Shown: positions 39,568-49,653, numbered from the stretch's first letter. The stretch is 64,000 nucleotides of DNA from JAFKFI01 sp963795435 (GCA_963795435.1 CAWCHV010000009.1:806001-870000), one strand, 5' to 3'. The notes: generated by a model from the sequence alone, not told the origin. Numbers and translations: made by a program.

Positions 39568-40011
39568 ATGGTCGCCGATCCGTTTGATCTGAACCGCTTC
39601 GTGATGGCGCAGGCGCCGGTCTTCGAAACCGCGCTCACGGAGTTGAAGGCGGCGAGAAAGGCAAGCCACTGGATGTGGTTCATCTTTCCCCAGTTGCGCG
39701 GACTCGGTCATTCCTCGCTTGCTCTATTCTACGGAATCGGGTCGCTTGACGAAGCGCGTGCCTATCTCAATCATTCGCTGCTGGGTCCACGCCTGATGCT
39801 CTGTGCGCGGACGGTCCTGGAAAGCTCGGGACGCTCGCTGCATGAAATCTTCGGCAGCCCGGACGATCTGAAGTTCCGCTCGTCGATGACGTTGTTCGAA
39901 GCGGCCGCCTCGCAGGGGGAGCGTGTGTTCGGGTTGGCGCTCGATCGCTGGTGCGCCGGCCAGCGCGACCGGCGGACACTCGAGCTCCTCTCGCCGAGCC
40001 ATCCGGTGTAG
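39568..40011 (+). CDS. DUF1810 protein
   Basis: This 147-residue soluble protein has FDLNRFVMAQ, then KASHWMWFIFPQLRGLG and YGIGSLDEARAYLNH, the conserved blocks of DUF1810. The family's function is unknown; members have been linked to calpastatin-like annotations in error. It stands alone, divergent from hpnM with 244 bases between starts. Confidence 0.88.
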   Translation: MVADPFDLNRFVMAQAPVFETALTELKAARKASHWMWFIFPQLRGLGHSSLALFYGIGSLDEARAYLNHSLLGPRLMLCARTVLESSGRSLHEIFGSPDDLKFRSSMTLFEAAASQGERVFGLALDRWCAGQRDRRTLELLSPSHPV

Positions 40012-40145
40012 CGGAAGGGGCGACGACCGCGAACAGCGGAACGGCGCCACTCGGTCCATCAGCGTTCGCGCATCGAGAATCGCGAACCCGACCCAGCGAA
40101 CGCGCGCTCGCTTGGCGCTCGCGTTCGCGCCTATGTCATGGCCGG

Positions 40146-40457
40146 CTACATCTTCACCTCGCTCACCTGGATCACCGGCTGGACGTTGGTGTAGTTCGGG
40201 ATATCGGCCATGATCGAGGCCGTGTGCGGCGCGAACGCGGCCTGGAACTCGGCAACCGAGTCGAAATAGAGATGGCCCATTGCGACATAGGCTGGCGGCG
40301 TCCCGGGCGCACCCCCCGCCAGTCCCTGTTCGACGGCCGTGCTCTTGCAGGCCGCCCCAAGTTTCTGCTGAACCATCGGCATGTGGCTCTTGCAATAGTA
40401 ATCCATGTCGAACTTCGCGCCGTCGCCGGCCGGATAGAGCACGCTCACCTTGATCAT
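40146..40457 (-). CDS. EthD-family protein
   Basis: This 103-residue protein begins MIKVSVLYPAGDGAKFDMDYY followed by HMPMV and the C-terminal YTNVQPVIQVSEV, the dimeric alpha/beta-barrel pattern of EthD proteins. EthD itself is needed for ether-degrading P450 systems, but most homologues, including this one, have no such context. The histidine of HMPMV is the candidate active-site residue. It lies 123 bases after the VOC gene on the same strand. Confidence 0.88.
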   Translation of the reverse strand: MIKVSVLYPAGDGAKFDMDYYCKSHMPMVQQKLGAACKSTAVEQGLAGGAPGTPPAYVAMGHLYFDSVAEFQAAFAPHTASIMADIPNYTNVQPVIQVSEVKM

Positions 40458-40580
40458 CGACCTTCTCCCTGGTTCCCCCGCCGGCTTCGCCCGCCGGCGA
40501 CGGACATGGACACTAGACCAGGGCGCGTACCCGTTGCATCGATTACCGCGGGCTTGCCACCGAGACCGCAAGGGACGCCC

Positions 40581-41045
40581 TCACGCCGGCCACTCCCCAG
40601 ATGCCATGCCCTTTTCGGCCAGCTCCTGCCTGGCGCGCTCGTTCTTGGCCAGGTGCGTCAGACCCATGCCGCGCAGGACGTTGGGGGCCTTGGTGAACTG
40701 GATGTTGTCATAGCCGACGATCTCTATGCGGTTGCCCCATGGGTCGCGGAAGTCAAGGAACGGGCCGTCGAGCAGGGCGACCCCGGCGGCCTCTAGGGCA
40801 CTGCGCGCGGCTTCCTTGTCGTCGACCACGAGGCCGAAATGCCGGCCATCGTCCGCGGACTGCTTGCGCCCCTTCTGAAGCGCGATGAACTGGTCGCCCA
40901 GATCGATGAACGCCATGCTCTCGCCCTTGCCGCGCAGCTCGAAGTCGAAAAGGCGGCCATAGAACGCGAGCGCCTCCTCGATGTCCCCCACTTCCAGCGC
41001 TACGTGGTTGAAGCCGATGACGCGCGCCCTTGTCGATTTCGCCAT
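40581..41045 (-). CDS. VOC-family (glyoxalase-like) protein
   Basis: This 154-residue protein has VIGFNHVALEVGDIEEALAF and FLDFRDPWGNRIEIVGY, the paired beta-alpha-beta-beta-beta modules of the vicinal oxygen chelate superfamily. NHVAL and the glutamate in RIEIV are the likely metal ligands. Family members include glyoxalases, dioxygenases and resistance proteins, so the reaction is open. It may be co-transcribed with the EthD-like gene downstream. Confidence 0.87.
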   Translation of the reverse strand: MAKSTRARVIGFNHVALEVGDIEEALAFYGRLFDFELRGKGESMAFIDLGDQFIALQKGRKQSADDGRHFGLVVDDKEAARSALEAAGVALLDGPFLDFRDPWGNRIEIVGYDNIQFTKAPNVLRGMGLTHLAKNERARQELAEKGMASGEWPA

Positions 41046-41156
41046 TGGACACTCCTATGTCAGCCGGCGGATCAGGTGGGGAGAATTATCCGATGGCGCA
41101 ACCAGGGCCGCGCTCGGCCCTCCCCGGTGCCTGCTCGACCAGCCACGCGCGTGGTG

Positions 41157-41568
41157 TCCAAGTGGCGGATTGGCTGGTTCGGGAGGGACGATTCGCCGCC
41201 GACAATACCGCGCTCCTGGATGGATTCTGCCCGCGAGTCATTGCGGTCGGCGTGCCGCTCGACTGGCCGCATGGTCGTGCCTGGGGCTGCGCGCCGGCTT
41301 TGCGCTGCACCACGGGCAGGTTTCTTATGGCAATATCGGCGCCGAGGACCGGCTCGACTTCACCGTGGTCGGACCCGACGTGAATATGACCAGCCGCATC
41401 GAGCGGCTGTGCCGCGAGATGGGGCGGGAGCTCATCATGTCCGGCGACTTCGCCGCCCTGCTGGAGATCGACACGTACAGGATCGGCCGCTTCCATCTCC
41501 GGGGGTTCGCCAGGATGCAGATATTGTTTGGAGTGGCGGACGCGGAGGCGGGCGCGTCCGACCCGTGA
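41157..41568 (+). pseudogene. Class III cyclase remnant with internal deletion
   Basis: The plus strand keeps part of a cyclase N-terminal region (ADWLVREGRFAADNTALLDG, from 41157). After a frame change near 41290 it has the end of the catalytic domain (HHGQVSYGNIGAEDRLDF, VVGPDVNMTSRIERLCREMG) up to the stop at 41568. The middle, including both metal-binding aspartates, is missing. It resembles the intact cyclase gene at 19892-20950 and is clearly dead. Confidence 0.75.
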
Positions 41569-41598
41569 CCTCCTCAACGCCAAGTCATTCGCCGAGCA

Positions 41599-41626
41599 AA
41601 AAGGGCACCCTCTCGGGTGCCCTTTT
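41599..41626 (-). terminator. Rho-independent terminator of groESL (bidirectional)
   Basis: The arms AAAAGGGCACCC and GGGTGCCCTTTT pair perfectly over 12 bases around a TCTC loop, giving a strong stem with a T-run on either strand. It starts 22 bases beyond the groEL stop and would also end the cyclase remnant on the plus strand. Confidence 0.9.
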
Positions 41627-41647
41627 CGTCGGTCGGTGGCGCGGGGA

Positions 41648-43312
<1,665 letters not shown>

Positions 43313-43363
43313 AGTGAGTGTCCTTCCGCGATTCTTATCGACTGATCTTGTTGGGCGCCTGGA

Positions 43364-43681
43364 TCAGGCCGCCTTCTTCTTCGCCGCCGGAGCGCCCTCG
43401 ATGATGCCCATGATGTCGCTCTCCTTCATGATGAGGAGCTCCTCGCCATCGAGCTTCACCTCGGTGCCCGACCATTTGCCGAACAGGATGCGGTCGCCGG
43501 CCTTGACGTCGAGCGGCACGATCTGGCCCTGTTCGTCGCGCGCACCGGGGCCGACGGCGATGACCTCGCCCTCCATCGGCTTTTCCTTGGCGGTGTCGGG
43601 GATGATGATGCCGCCCGCGGTCTTCTCCTCGGCGTCGAGCCGACGGACCACGACCCGGTCATGCAGGGGTCGGAATTTCAT
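43364..43681 (-). CDS. groES: Co-chaperonin GroES
   Basis: This 105-residue protein begins MKFRPLHDRVVVRRLDAEEK and has the mobile loop segment TAGGIIIPDTAKEKPMEGEV. It caps the GroEL ring in its ATP-bound state. A GC-rich tail AAKKKAA is extra but common in alphaproteobacteria. It is the first gene of the groESL operon, whose leader holds a CIRCE-like repeat about 80 bases upstream of the ATG. Confidence 0.98.
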   Translation of the reverse strand: MKFRPLHDRVVVRRLDAEEKTAGGIIIPDTAKEKPMEGEVIAVGPGARDEQGQIVPLDVKAGDRILFGKWSGTEVKLDGEELLIMKESDIMGIIEGAPAAKKKAA

Positions 43682-43759
43682 GATTTTTGTGTCCCTAAGT
43701 GATGCAACGGGCCGCCGAGCCGCTTGCGATGCGACGGCGGTTCTCGTCCGGGAGAGGGT

Positions 43760-43786
43760 CTAGCACTCATCGACCGAGACTGCTAG
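43760..43786 (-). promoter_or_regulatory. CIRCE-like operator (HrcA site)
   Basis: CTAGCACTC, nine bases, GACTGCTAG. The CIRCE consensus is TTAGCACTC-N9-GAGTGCTAA, so the spacer is exact and 15 of 18 arm positions agree. It lies upstream of groES, where HrcA represses groESL until heat shock. The hrcA gene is not in this window. Confidence 0.85.
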
Positions 43787-43799
43787 CGCCTTTCGCCCG

Positions 43800-44036
43800 T
43801 CATTCGCGAGTGGGCTTGGGGGGCGTGCGGGTGATCGAGCGGATGTCCGCACGCGGCCGGCCCGAGGCGAGCGAGATCTCGCGGTCTTGCGCCTCGATGA
43901 TGGCGCGGGCCGGGGTATCGCCGTCGAGACCGCCGAGTTCGGTGAACGGCACTCGGCGGTTGGAGCTGCGGGTGCCGTCGACATAGAGCACGTCGAAGAC
44001 GACGAAGCTGCTAAGGATCTTGCGCTTAGGCGCCAT
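43800..44036 (-). CDS. Conserved small alphaproteobacterial protein
   Basis: This 78-residue protein opens MAPKRKILSSFVVFDVLYVD and has GTRSSNRRVP and GGLDGDTPARAIIEAQDREI. I recall close small proteins annotated as hypothetical in related alphaproteobacteria, but know no function. It has a basic start, no membrane segment and no cysteine. Its ATG overlaps the end of the gene upstream by 11 bases, so the two are coupled. It runs toward the groESL operator, ending 13 bases from the CIRCE-like site. Confidence 0.7.
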   Translation of the reverse strand: MAPKRKILSSFVVFDVLYVDGTRSSNRRVPFTELGGLDGDTPARAIIEAQDREISLASGRPRADIRSITRTPPKPTRE

Positions 44037-44238
44037 CGGACGGCCCGGGGGACGGACCGGGGCTGGAGCCTTCAGCGGGGTTGGCGCCGCCGCTCTGCTC
44101 GAGCTCCTTGCGACGGGCTTCCTCCTCCCGCTCCAAGCGCTTGGCCTCCTGCTTGGCCTCTTGCTTGGCCTCCTGCTTGGCCTGCTTCGCGCGGTTCCGC
44201 TCCGCCCGCTGCTGATTGTAGTTCGGCTTGTAGACCAT
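44026..44238 (-). CDS. Small basic KQEA-repeat protein
   Basis: This 70-residue protein starts MVYKPNYNQQRAERNRAKQA, then repeats KQEA three times and continues with KRLEREEEARRKELEQ, a strongly charged helix that could form a coiled coil. The C-terminal part is Pro/Gly/Ser-rich (PGPSPGPSDG). The ATG at 44238 is chosen because upstream sequence is not conserved-looking. Function unknown; its overlap with the next gene suggests a joint role. Confidence 0.65.
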   Translation of the reverse strand: MVYKPNYNQQRAERNRAKQAKQEAKQEAKQEAKRLEREEEARRKELEQSGGANPAEGSSPGPSPGPSDGA

Positions 44239-44334
44239 GACATCCTTCCACGCGCTCGATGGGATTCCGCGTTGTGCCACGCCCGCGGCCGGGCAGCCAT
44301 CGCTCAGGTGGGAACGAGCCTTGCCGGTCCAGGT

Positions 44335-44994
44335 TTACGTCACACGACCGCCCAGCGCGCGGGCGCCGAGCGCGCGGGTGGCGAGCACGACGAGGGCGAT
44401 CGCAAGGGCGTGGACGGCGAGATCGGTTGCCGCGGCGTCGAACGGATGGAACAGGTTGAGCAGGGTGGCGGCCGCCGCCGCCGAAGCGAGGCCGCCGAGC
44501 GTGGCGGTGAGGCCCGGCCGCAACGGGCAGGCGCGCCGCAGCATCAGCACCAGCGCGATCGCCAGCGGCAGGGAGACGCAGACGATGAACACCAGGCAGT
44601 CGCGCGGCTCCACGGCGAGGGCGGCCTCGGACGGCGGCACGATCCAGCTCCGCAGACAGCCGAAGCCGCTCGCGGCCATCCAGAGCAGCGCGGCGGGGAC
44701 AGGCAGGAGGGCCCAGCGCGGGCTGCGTCCCGGCACGCTGGACTGGAACGCGGCGAAGGCGGCGAGCGGGGCGGTGAGGGTGGAACCGAGCACGGCCAGC
44801 CAGGCATCCGGGGCGGAGGCGAGGCGATGACGCGCAACGTCGAACCCGGCCAGGGCCACGAGGCCCGCGCCGACGGCGATGACCAGCACGAGCCACCCGG
44901 CCGCCCGCTTCCACGGTGGCGGCAGGCGGCGCACGGGCCGCAGGGAGCCCGCGAGATCGCCGATCAGCCGGTCATGGCGCGTGGCGTCAGACAT
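44335..44994 (-). CDS. nrsF: NrsF-type anti-sigma factor (DUF1109)
   Basis: This 219-residue protein has a short cytoplasmic N-terminus (DRLIGDLAGSLRPVRRLPPP) and six hydrophobic segments, the layout of DUF1109/NrsF anti-sigma factors that hold SigF-type ECF sigma factors at the membrane. A cysteine pair occurs in the loops (FGCLRSW and RRACPLRPG). Its start overlaps the end of the sigma-factor gene by eight bases, the usual sigF-nrsF arrangement. Release of the sigma factor is associated with oxidative or metal stress in relatives. Confidence 0.85.
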   Translation of the reverse strand: MSDATRHDRLIGDLAGSLRPVRRLPPPWKRAAGWLVLVIAVGAGLVALAGFDVARHRLASAPDAWLAVLGSTLTAPLAAFAAFQSSVPGRSPRWALLPVPAALLWMAASGFGCLRSWIVPPSEAALAVEPRDCLVFIVCVSLPLAIALVLMLRRACPLRPGLTATLGGLASAAAAATLLNLFHPFDAAATDLAVHALAIALVVLATRALGARALGGRVT

Positions 44995-45565
44995 CCTCGC
45001 CGGCCTCCCCGCCGAACCGGCTGCGCAGTGCCTTTAGCGCGCGGTGCAGGTTGACCTTGAGCGCGCCCTTGCTGCGCCCGGTGAGAGCGGCCGCCTCGTC
45101 GAGCGAGCGGTCGGCGAGGGCCAGATGCTCCACGGCCTGCCGCTGGCCCGCCGGCAGCGCGGCGACGGCTTCGCCCACCAGACGCGCGCGATCCTGCCGC
45201 TCAATCGCCTCGGACGCCGCGTCGCCGCTGCTGGCGTGACCCTCGTAGGACTCCGGATCGTAGATCTCGCGGGCTCCCTGGCGGCCGTTGAGGCGGGCCG
45301 CGTCGATCGCGCGGCGGCGGGCGATGGCGCGCAGCCAGGGCAGGAAGGGCCGCGCCGGATCGTAGGTGGCGCGCGCCCGGTGGATGGTCAGCAAGGTATC
45401 CTGCACCACGTCCTCCACGCGGTCGGGCGGCAGCCCGAGGGCGCGCACCGTCCTCGCGATGACCGGCACGCACTCGCGGAGCAGGTGCTTATAGGCAACG
45501 GCGTCGCCCTCCTGGGCCGCTTGCATCCGCCCGGCCAGCCGTTCCTCGACCGTCTCGCCGCCCAT
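44987..45565 (-). CDS. ECF RNA polymerase sigma factor (SigF-like)
   Basis: This 192-residue sigma factor has region 2 (DVVQDTLLTIHRARATYDP) and region 4 (ALTGRSKGALKVNLHRALKA), joined by a short linker. In region 2 the segment RPFLPWLRAIARRRAID contacts the -10 element. Pairing with an NrsF-type gene directly downstream assigns it to the SigF group of ECF factors. It would direct a small stress regulon; its promoters cannot be predicted here. Confidence 0.9.
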   Translation of the reverse strand: MGGETVEERLAGRMQAAQEGDAVAYKHLLRECVPVIARTVRALGLPPDRVEDVVQDTLLTIHRARATYDPARPFLPWLRAIARRRAIDAARLNGRQGAREIYDPESYEGHASSGDAASEAIERQDRARLVGEAVAALPAGQRQAVEHLALADRSLDEAAALTGRSKGALKVNLHRALKALRSRFGGEAGEDV

Positions 45566-45672
45566 GACCGGCCGCGCGCTCCGTTCTGCCTCTCCGGCAG
45601 CTTAGCCGATCCGGCGGAATTCGCGCAGGCCGATCGTCTGATCATTCGGTGCGCCGGGCCGGGAAGTTACCG

Positions 45673-47226
45673 TCAGTCCATGATCGCGTGCGTATCGACC
45701 GGCCCGGCGGCCTGGCCGAGCTTCGGCCGCCGCAGCAACAGGAGCAGCAGAATCGCCGGGAGAGTGGTGAGCATCATCAGTTTGAAATCGTCGAGATAGG
45801 CGATGATCGACGCCTGCTGCGTGACGACCTGGTCGATGAAGGCGAGACCCTGCCGGGTGCCGAGATCCCAGTAGTCGCCGATCCCGCCGCCCGCCTGCAG
45901 CGCCCGATTGAACGGTGTGACGGCGGCGCCGATCTGCTCGTGCAGCACCTGGTTGTTGTGCGCCATCGTTGCCGACATGACGGAAATGCCGATCGCGCTG
46001 CCGACGTTGCGGAACAGGCTGAGCAGCGAGGTGCCGTCGGTGCGGTATTTCGCCGGGAGCGTCCAGAACGACAGCACCTGCAGCGGCACGAACACCAGGC
46101 CCAACCCGGCGCCTTGCAGCAGGATGCAGACGATGATGTCCCATTGCGACACATCGGGGGTCCAGGCGGTCATCATCCACAACGAGTAGACAAGGATCAG
46201 CAGCCCGAAAAACATCAGGATGCGCGGATCGTAGCGCGCCGACAGCCGGCCGCCGATCAGCATCGCCGCCATCGTGCCGATGCCGCGCGGCGCCAGCAGC
46301 AGGCCGGCGGCGGCAACCGGGTAGTCGGCGAGGTTCTGCAGCCAGGGCGCCAGCAGGGCGGAACTCGCCAGCAGCACCGAGCCGACCGCGAACATCATCA
46401 GCAGCGACGCGGTGAGGTTGCGGTCCTTGAAGACCGCCAGCTTGATGAACGGGTTCTTCGCGGTCATCAGATGGACGACGAACAGGTAGAAGCCGAGCCC
46501 CGACAGCACCGCCTCGGTGATGATCTCGGGCGAGCTGAACCAGTCCTGATCCTGCCCCCGGTCGAGCATCATCTGCAGGCAGCCGATGCCGAGCGAGAGG
46601 ACGGCAAACCCCAGCCAGTCGAACCGCAGGCCGGACTGCACACGCTCCTTGGGCATGAACCAGATGAGGCCGAGCGTCGCCAGGATGCCGACCGGCAGGT
46701 TGACGTAGAACACCCAGCGCCAGTTGTACCATTCGGTGAGGAAGCCGCCGAGCGTGGGGCCGAGGATCGGCCCGAGCATGACGCCGACGCCCCACAGCGC
46801 CATCGCCGAGCCGCGCTGCTCGGCCGGGTAGATGTCGAGCATCGTCGCCTGCGACAACGGCACCAGGGCCGCGCCGAACACGCCTTGCAGCAGGCGGAAG
46901 ATCACCATTTCCGAAAGCGACTGCGCCGCGCCGCAGAGCATCGAGGCGACGGTGAAGCCGATCACGCAGACGAGGTAGAGGTTCTTGCGGCCGAAACGCG
47001 CGGCCAGCCAGCCCACCGGCGCGGTCATGATCGCCGCCGCCGTCACGTACGACGTGAGAACCCAGGTGATCTCGTCGTAGCTCGCCCCGAGGCTGCCCTG
47101 CATATAGGGGAGCGCCACGTTGGCAATCGTGGAATCCAGCGCCTGCATCAGGGTCGCGGCCATCGTGCAGGCCGTGATGATGCCGCGATGCGGAACCCGG
47201 ACGAAGCCGGGCGAGGCCTCAGCCAT
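45673..47226 (-). CDS. EmrB-like DHA2 multidrug efflux transporter
   Basis: This 517-residue MFS protein has 14 hydrophobic segments, as in the DHA2 subfamily. It has the loop-2 motif ARFGRKNLYL, the antiporter motif GVGVMLGPILGPTLGG and TLMQALDSTIANVALPYMQG in the first segment. It exports hydrophobic toxic compounds by proton exchange, passing them to the EmrA-like adaptor. The start is 11 bases after the adaptor gene's stop. The substrate range is unknown. Confidence 0.92.
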   Translation of the reverse strand: MAEASPGFVRVPHRGIITACTMAATLMQALDSTIANVALPYMQGSLGASYDEITWVLTSYVTAAAIMTAPVGWLAARFGRKNLYLVCVIGFTVASMLCGAAQSLSEMVIFRLLQGVFGAALVPLSQATMLDIYPAEQRGSAMALWGVGVMLGPILGPTLGGFLTEWYNWRWVFYVNLPVGILATLGLIWFMPKERVQSGLRFDWLGFAVLSLGIGCLQMMLDRGQDQDWFSSPEIITEAVLSGLGFYLFVVHLMTAKNPFIKLAVFKDRNLTASLLMMFAVGSVLLASSALLAPWLQNLADYPVAAAGLLLAPRGIGTMAAMLIGGRLSARYDPRILMFFGLLILVYSLWMMTAWTPDVSQWDIIVCILLQGAGLGLVFVPLQVLSFWTLPAKYRTDGTSLLSLFRNVGSAIGISVMSATMAHNNQVLHEQIGAAVTPFNRALQAGGGIGDYWDLGTRQGLAFIDQVVTQQASIIAYLDDFKLMMLTTLPAILLLLLLRRPKLGQAAGPVDTHAIMD

Positions 47227-47237
47227 CGGAGTGGACC

Positions 47238-48341
47238 TCAGAGCAGGTCGGAGAAGGTGCGGCGATGGCCGGTATCGATGGTCGCCTCGACGCTCATGCC
47301 GGAGCGCAGCGGCGGCTCGTCGTCCGTGCGGTCGACGCGGATGCGGACCTGGATCCGCTGCACGACCTTGACCCAGTTGCCGCTCGAGTTTTGCGCCGGC
47401 AGGACAGAGAACTCGGCGCCGCTATTGGGCGCAATGCTCTCCACGACGCCCTTCCAGACGCGGCCGGGATAGGTGTCCACCGTGATCGATACCGGATCGC
47501 CGGGCCTGACCCAGGTGAGCTCGGTCTCTTTCGGGTTCGCCTCCACCCAGACGTGCTCGCTGGAGACGATGCCGAAAGCCGCCGTGCCGGCCGTGAGATA
47601 CATGCCGGGCTGCACGCTATCGACCATCGTGACCACGCCGGTATAGGGCGCATACAGCGTCGCGTGGTCGAGCTGGCGCTGCGCCTCGTCCACGGCGGCC
47701 TGCGCCTTGAGGTATTCCGGCGTCTGCTTGACGTCGACATCGGGCGAGCCGCCGAGCTTTGCGAGCTGCACCTGCGACAGCATCCGCAGCGATTCGAGCG
47801 AGCGCGTGTCGGAGAGCAACTGGAACCGCGCAGTATCATAATCCGAGCGCGATACGTCGCCGCGGTTCACCAGATTGGCGCGCCGCTGAAATTGCGCGGT
47901 GTCGAGCTGCACCTGCGCCTGCTTGGCGTCGATGTCGCGCAGCATCCGCTGATAGTCCTGCTTCATCGCCTCCATGCTGAGGCCGACCTGCGTGAGGTTC
48001 GCCTTGGCGCCGTCGAGCGCGATCTGGAACTGGCGCGGATCGAAGCGCACCAGCACTTGGCCCTTGTGCACGAGTTGGCCCTCATGCACCGGCACTTCCG
48101 CGACGGTGCCGCTGATGTCGGTGGACAACGTCTCCTTGGCGGCGCGGACATACGCGTTGTCGATCGAGATGTAGCGGCCGCCCTGCACCCACCAGACCAG
48201 CGAGCCGATGGCAACGACGAGGACGCCGCCGATCATCAGCAGTGGGCGGAGCAGCCGCCGACGCGAGCGGGAGCGGACCGGGGCGGGCGCGTCGGTGACA
48301 CGCGGGGCGATCTGGGCGGAGCTGTGGGTGGTGGACGACAT
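47238..48341 (-). CDS. EmrA-like HlyD-family adaptor protein
   Basis: This 367-residue membrane-fusion protein has one N-terminal membrane segment (LLRPLLMIGGVLVVAIGSLV), a biotinyl-lipoyl-like part (ISGTVAEVPVHEGQLVHKGQ), a coiled coil around residues 120-200, and a beta-barrel domain (YTGVVTMVDSVQPGMYLTAG). It links the inner-membrane EmrB pump to an outer-membrane channel. The ATG at 48341 overlaps the MarR stop (ATGA), so the regulator and pump are co-translated. Confidence 0.92.
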   Translation of the reverse strand: MSSTTHSSAQIAPRVTDAPAPVRSRSRRRLLRPLLMIGGVLVVAIGSLVWWVQGGRYISIDNAYVRAAKETLSTDISGTVAEVPVHEGQLVHKGQVLVRFDPRQFQIALDGAKANLTQVGLSMEAMKQDYQRMLRDIDAKQAQVQLDTAQFQRRANLVNRGDVSRSDYDTARFQLLSDTRSLESLRMLSQVQLAKLGGSPDVDVKQTPEYLKAQAAVDEAQRQLDHATLYAPYTGVVTMVDSVQPGMYLTAGTAAFGIVSSEHVWVEANPKETELTWVRPGDPVSITVDTYPGRVWKGVVESIAPNSGAEFSVLPAQNSSGNWVKVVQRIQVRIRVDRTDDEPPLRSGMSVEATIDTGHRRTFSDLL

Positions 48342-48847
48342 CAGACCGCCTCCCCCGCAACGGCAAAGGCCGGTCCCGCTCGACGCTCCACGGCTGAAAC
48401 CGTCCGCCGGGGGGCGCGCGCCTCGGCGCTCAGCCTTTCCTTCATGCGCAGCAATGTGTCGGTGGTGCAACGCAGCGAGTCATGGTCGATCCCGTGCGTC
48501 AGCATCTCGGTTATCGCGGCGCGCTGTTCGTCGATTTCACCCAGAACGGCGAGTGCCGGAGGGCGAAGATGCAGGCGCCAGATGCGGCGGTCCTTCGGGT
48601 CCGGCCGGCGCTCCACCATCCCGCGCGCCTGCAGCCGATCGATCAGCCTTGCCACCGTGATCGGCTCCACCTCGAGGATTTCCGCCAGCTCCTTCTGCGA
48701 AAGCCCCGACTGGCGCTCCAGCCAGATCAGGATGGCCCATTGGGCGCGGGTCATCCCGTGCGCCCGGGCGCGCTTGTCCGCGTCCACCCGGAGCAGCCGG
48801 GCGACGTCATGGATCAAAAACAAGAGGTCGCGATCGAAGTCGGGCAC
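48341..48847 (-). CDS. MarR-family regulator
   Basis: This 168-residue regulator has the winged helix-turn-helix of MarR proteins: SGLSQKELAEILEVEPITV, then LIDRLQARGMVERRPDPKDRR. It is the first gene of the marR-emrA-emrB operon. Such proteins repress their own operon until a phenolic or other small ligand binds. The C-terminal tail is basic and extended. Confidence 0.92.
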   Translation of the reverse strand: MPDFDRDLLFLIHDVARLLRVDADKRARAHGMTRAQWAILIWLERQSGLSQKELAEILEVEPITVARLIDRLQARGMVERRPDPKDRRIWRLHLRPPALAVLGEIDEQRAAITEMLTHGIDHDSLRCTTDTLLRMKERLSAEARAPRRTVSAVERRAGPAFAVAGEAV

Positions 48848-48981
48848 GTGGGCTACCTTGCTAAGTCCGAGTGATAGTAAGGTGCGTTACTATAACTTCG
48901 CCAGACGAAACGCCATGCGATCCGCGCAGGTCCGGGCCGCTCGGCGCGCCGTGCTTCCCTGATCACCTGGGCTGCCCCAAG

Positions 48982-49389
48982 ATGACCTGGCAGCGACGAC
49001 ACGGGAGGGCGGTCCTGGTCTATCTGTGGGTGGGGATCGGAGGCGCGCTCGGCAGCGTGGCTCGTTTCTGGCTGACCGCCGTGATGGTGTCGCTGACCGG
49101 CCCACGATTCCCCTGGGGCACGCTGCTCATCAACGTGCTCGGCTCGTTCGTGATCGGGCTCGTCGCCGGACTGTCCCTGATCCCCGAGCGGGTGGTGTGG
49201 CACCCGGACATACGCATCTTCCTGATGACCGGGATTTGCGGAGGGTTCACCACCTTCTCGGCATTCAGCCTGCAGACTTTCGAGCTCGTGAAGGCGGGAG
49301 ATGTGTGGGATGCCGGCTTCTACGCGGTCGCCTCGGTCCTGCTGTGCCTGCTCTTCACCTGGGCGGGAGTCGCCCTGGGGCGCGCCTGA
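48982..49389 (+). CDS. crcB: CrcB/Fluc fluoride exporter
   Basis: This 135-residue membrane protein has four hydrophobic segments. GIGGALGSVARF, TLLINVLGSFVIG and GICGGFTTFSAFS are the Fluc/CrcB signature that lines the fluoride pores of the dual-topology dimer. The ATG at 48982 gives the usual N-terminus; an upstream frame opening at 48871 adds a poor leader. I looked for a fluoride riboswitch upstream and could not support one. Confidence 0.92.
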   Translation: MTWQRRHGRAVLVYLWVGIGGALGSVARFWLTAVMVSLTGPRFPWGTLLINVLGSFVIGLVAGLSLIPERVVWHPDIRIFLMTGICGGFTTFSAFSLQTFELVKAGDVWDAGFYAVASVLLCLLFTWAGVALGRA

Positions 49390-49470
49390 GCGTCACAATC
49401 CGACACGCACCGGACGCATTGCGGCCGCGTTCATCGCGTTGTGTGAGGCGTGGCGAAGGAGTGCTTATCG

Positions 49471-49626
49471 ATGCGAACCAGCATGGCAATGCGAACCAAA
49501 TGGCTTTCCGTGGCGCGAGCGCTCGGAGCGATCGGCATGGTCCTGGCGCTGTCCGGCTGCGTCGTCGTCCCTGCCTACTATCCGCGCTACCACTACGCCT
49601 ACCCGTATCGGTACTATTACCGCTAG
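49471..49626 (+). CDS. Tiny Tyr-rich lipoprotein
   Basis: This 51-residue protein begins MRTSMAMRTKWLSVARALGA. A hydrophobic stretch follows and then the lipobox LSGC. The mature part is only about 21 residues, nine of them tyrosine (PAYYPRYHYAYPYRYYYR). After lipid attachment to the cysteine it would sit on the outer membrane. It lies between crcB and the aldo-keto reductase gene on the same strand. Small tyrosine-rich lipoproteins of this kind are known in Proteobacteria but their role is unclear. Confidence 0.7.
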   Translation: MRTSMAMRTKWLSVARALGAIGMVLALSGCVVVPAYYPRYHYAYPYRYYYR

Positions 49627-49653
49627 CGGGGCCGGGCCGCTGGGGAGATCGCG

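Noticed and set aside
48848..48981. Possible fluoride riboswitch before crcB
   Set aside because: A CCCTGATCACC run resembles the end of the motif, but the conserved GG-GATG opening and the pseudoknot partner are not present in order.
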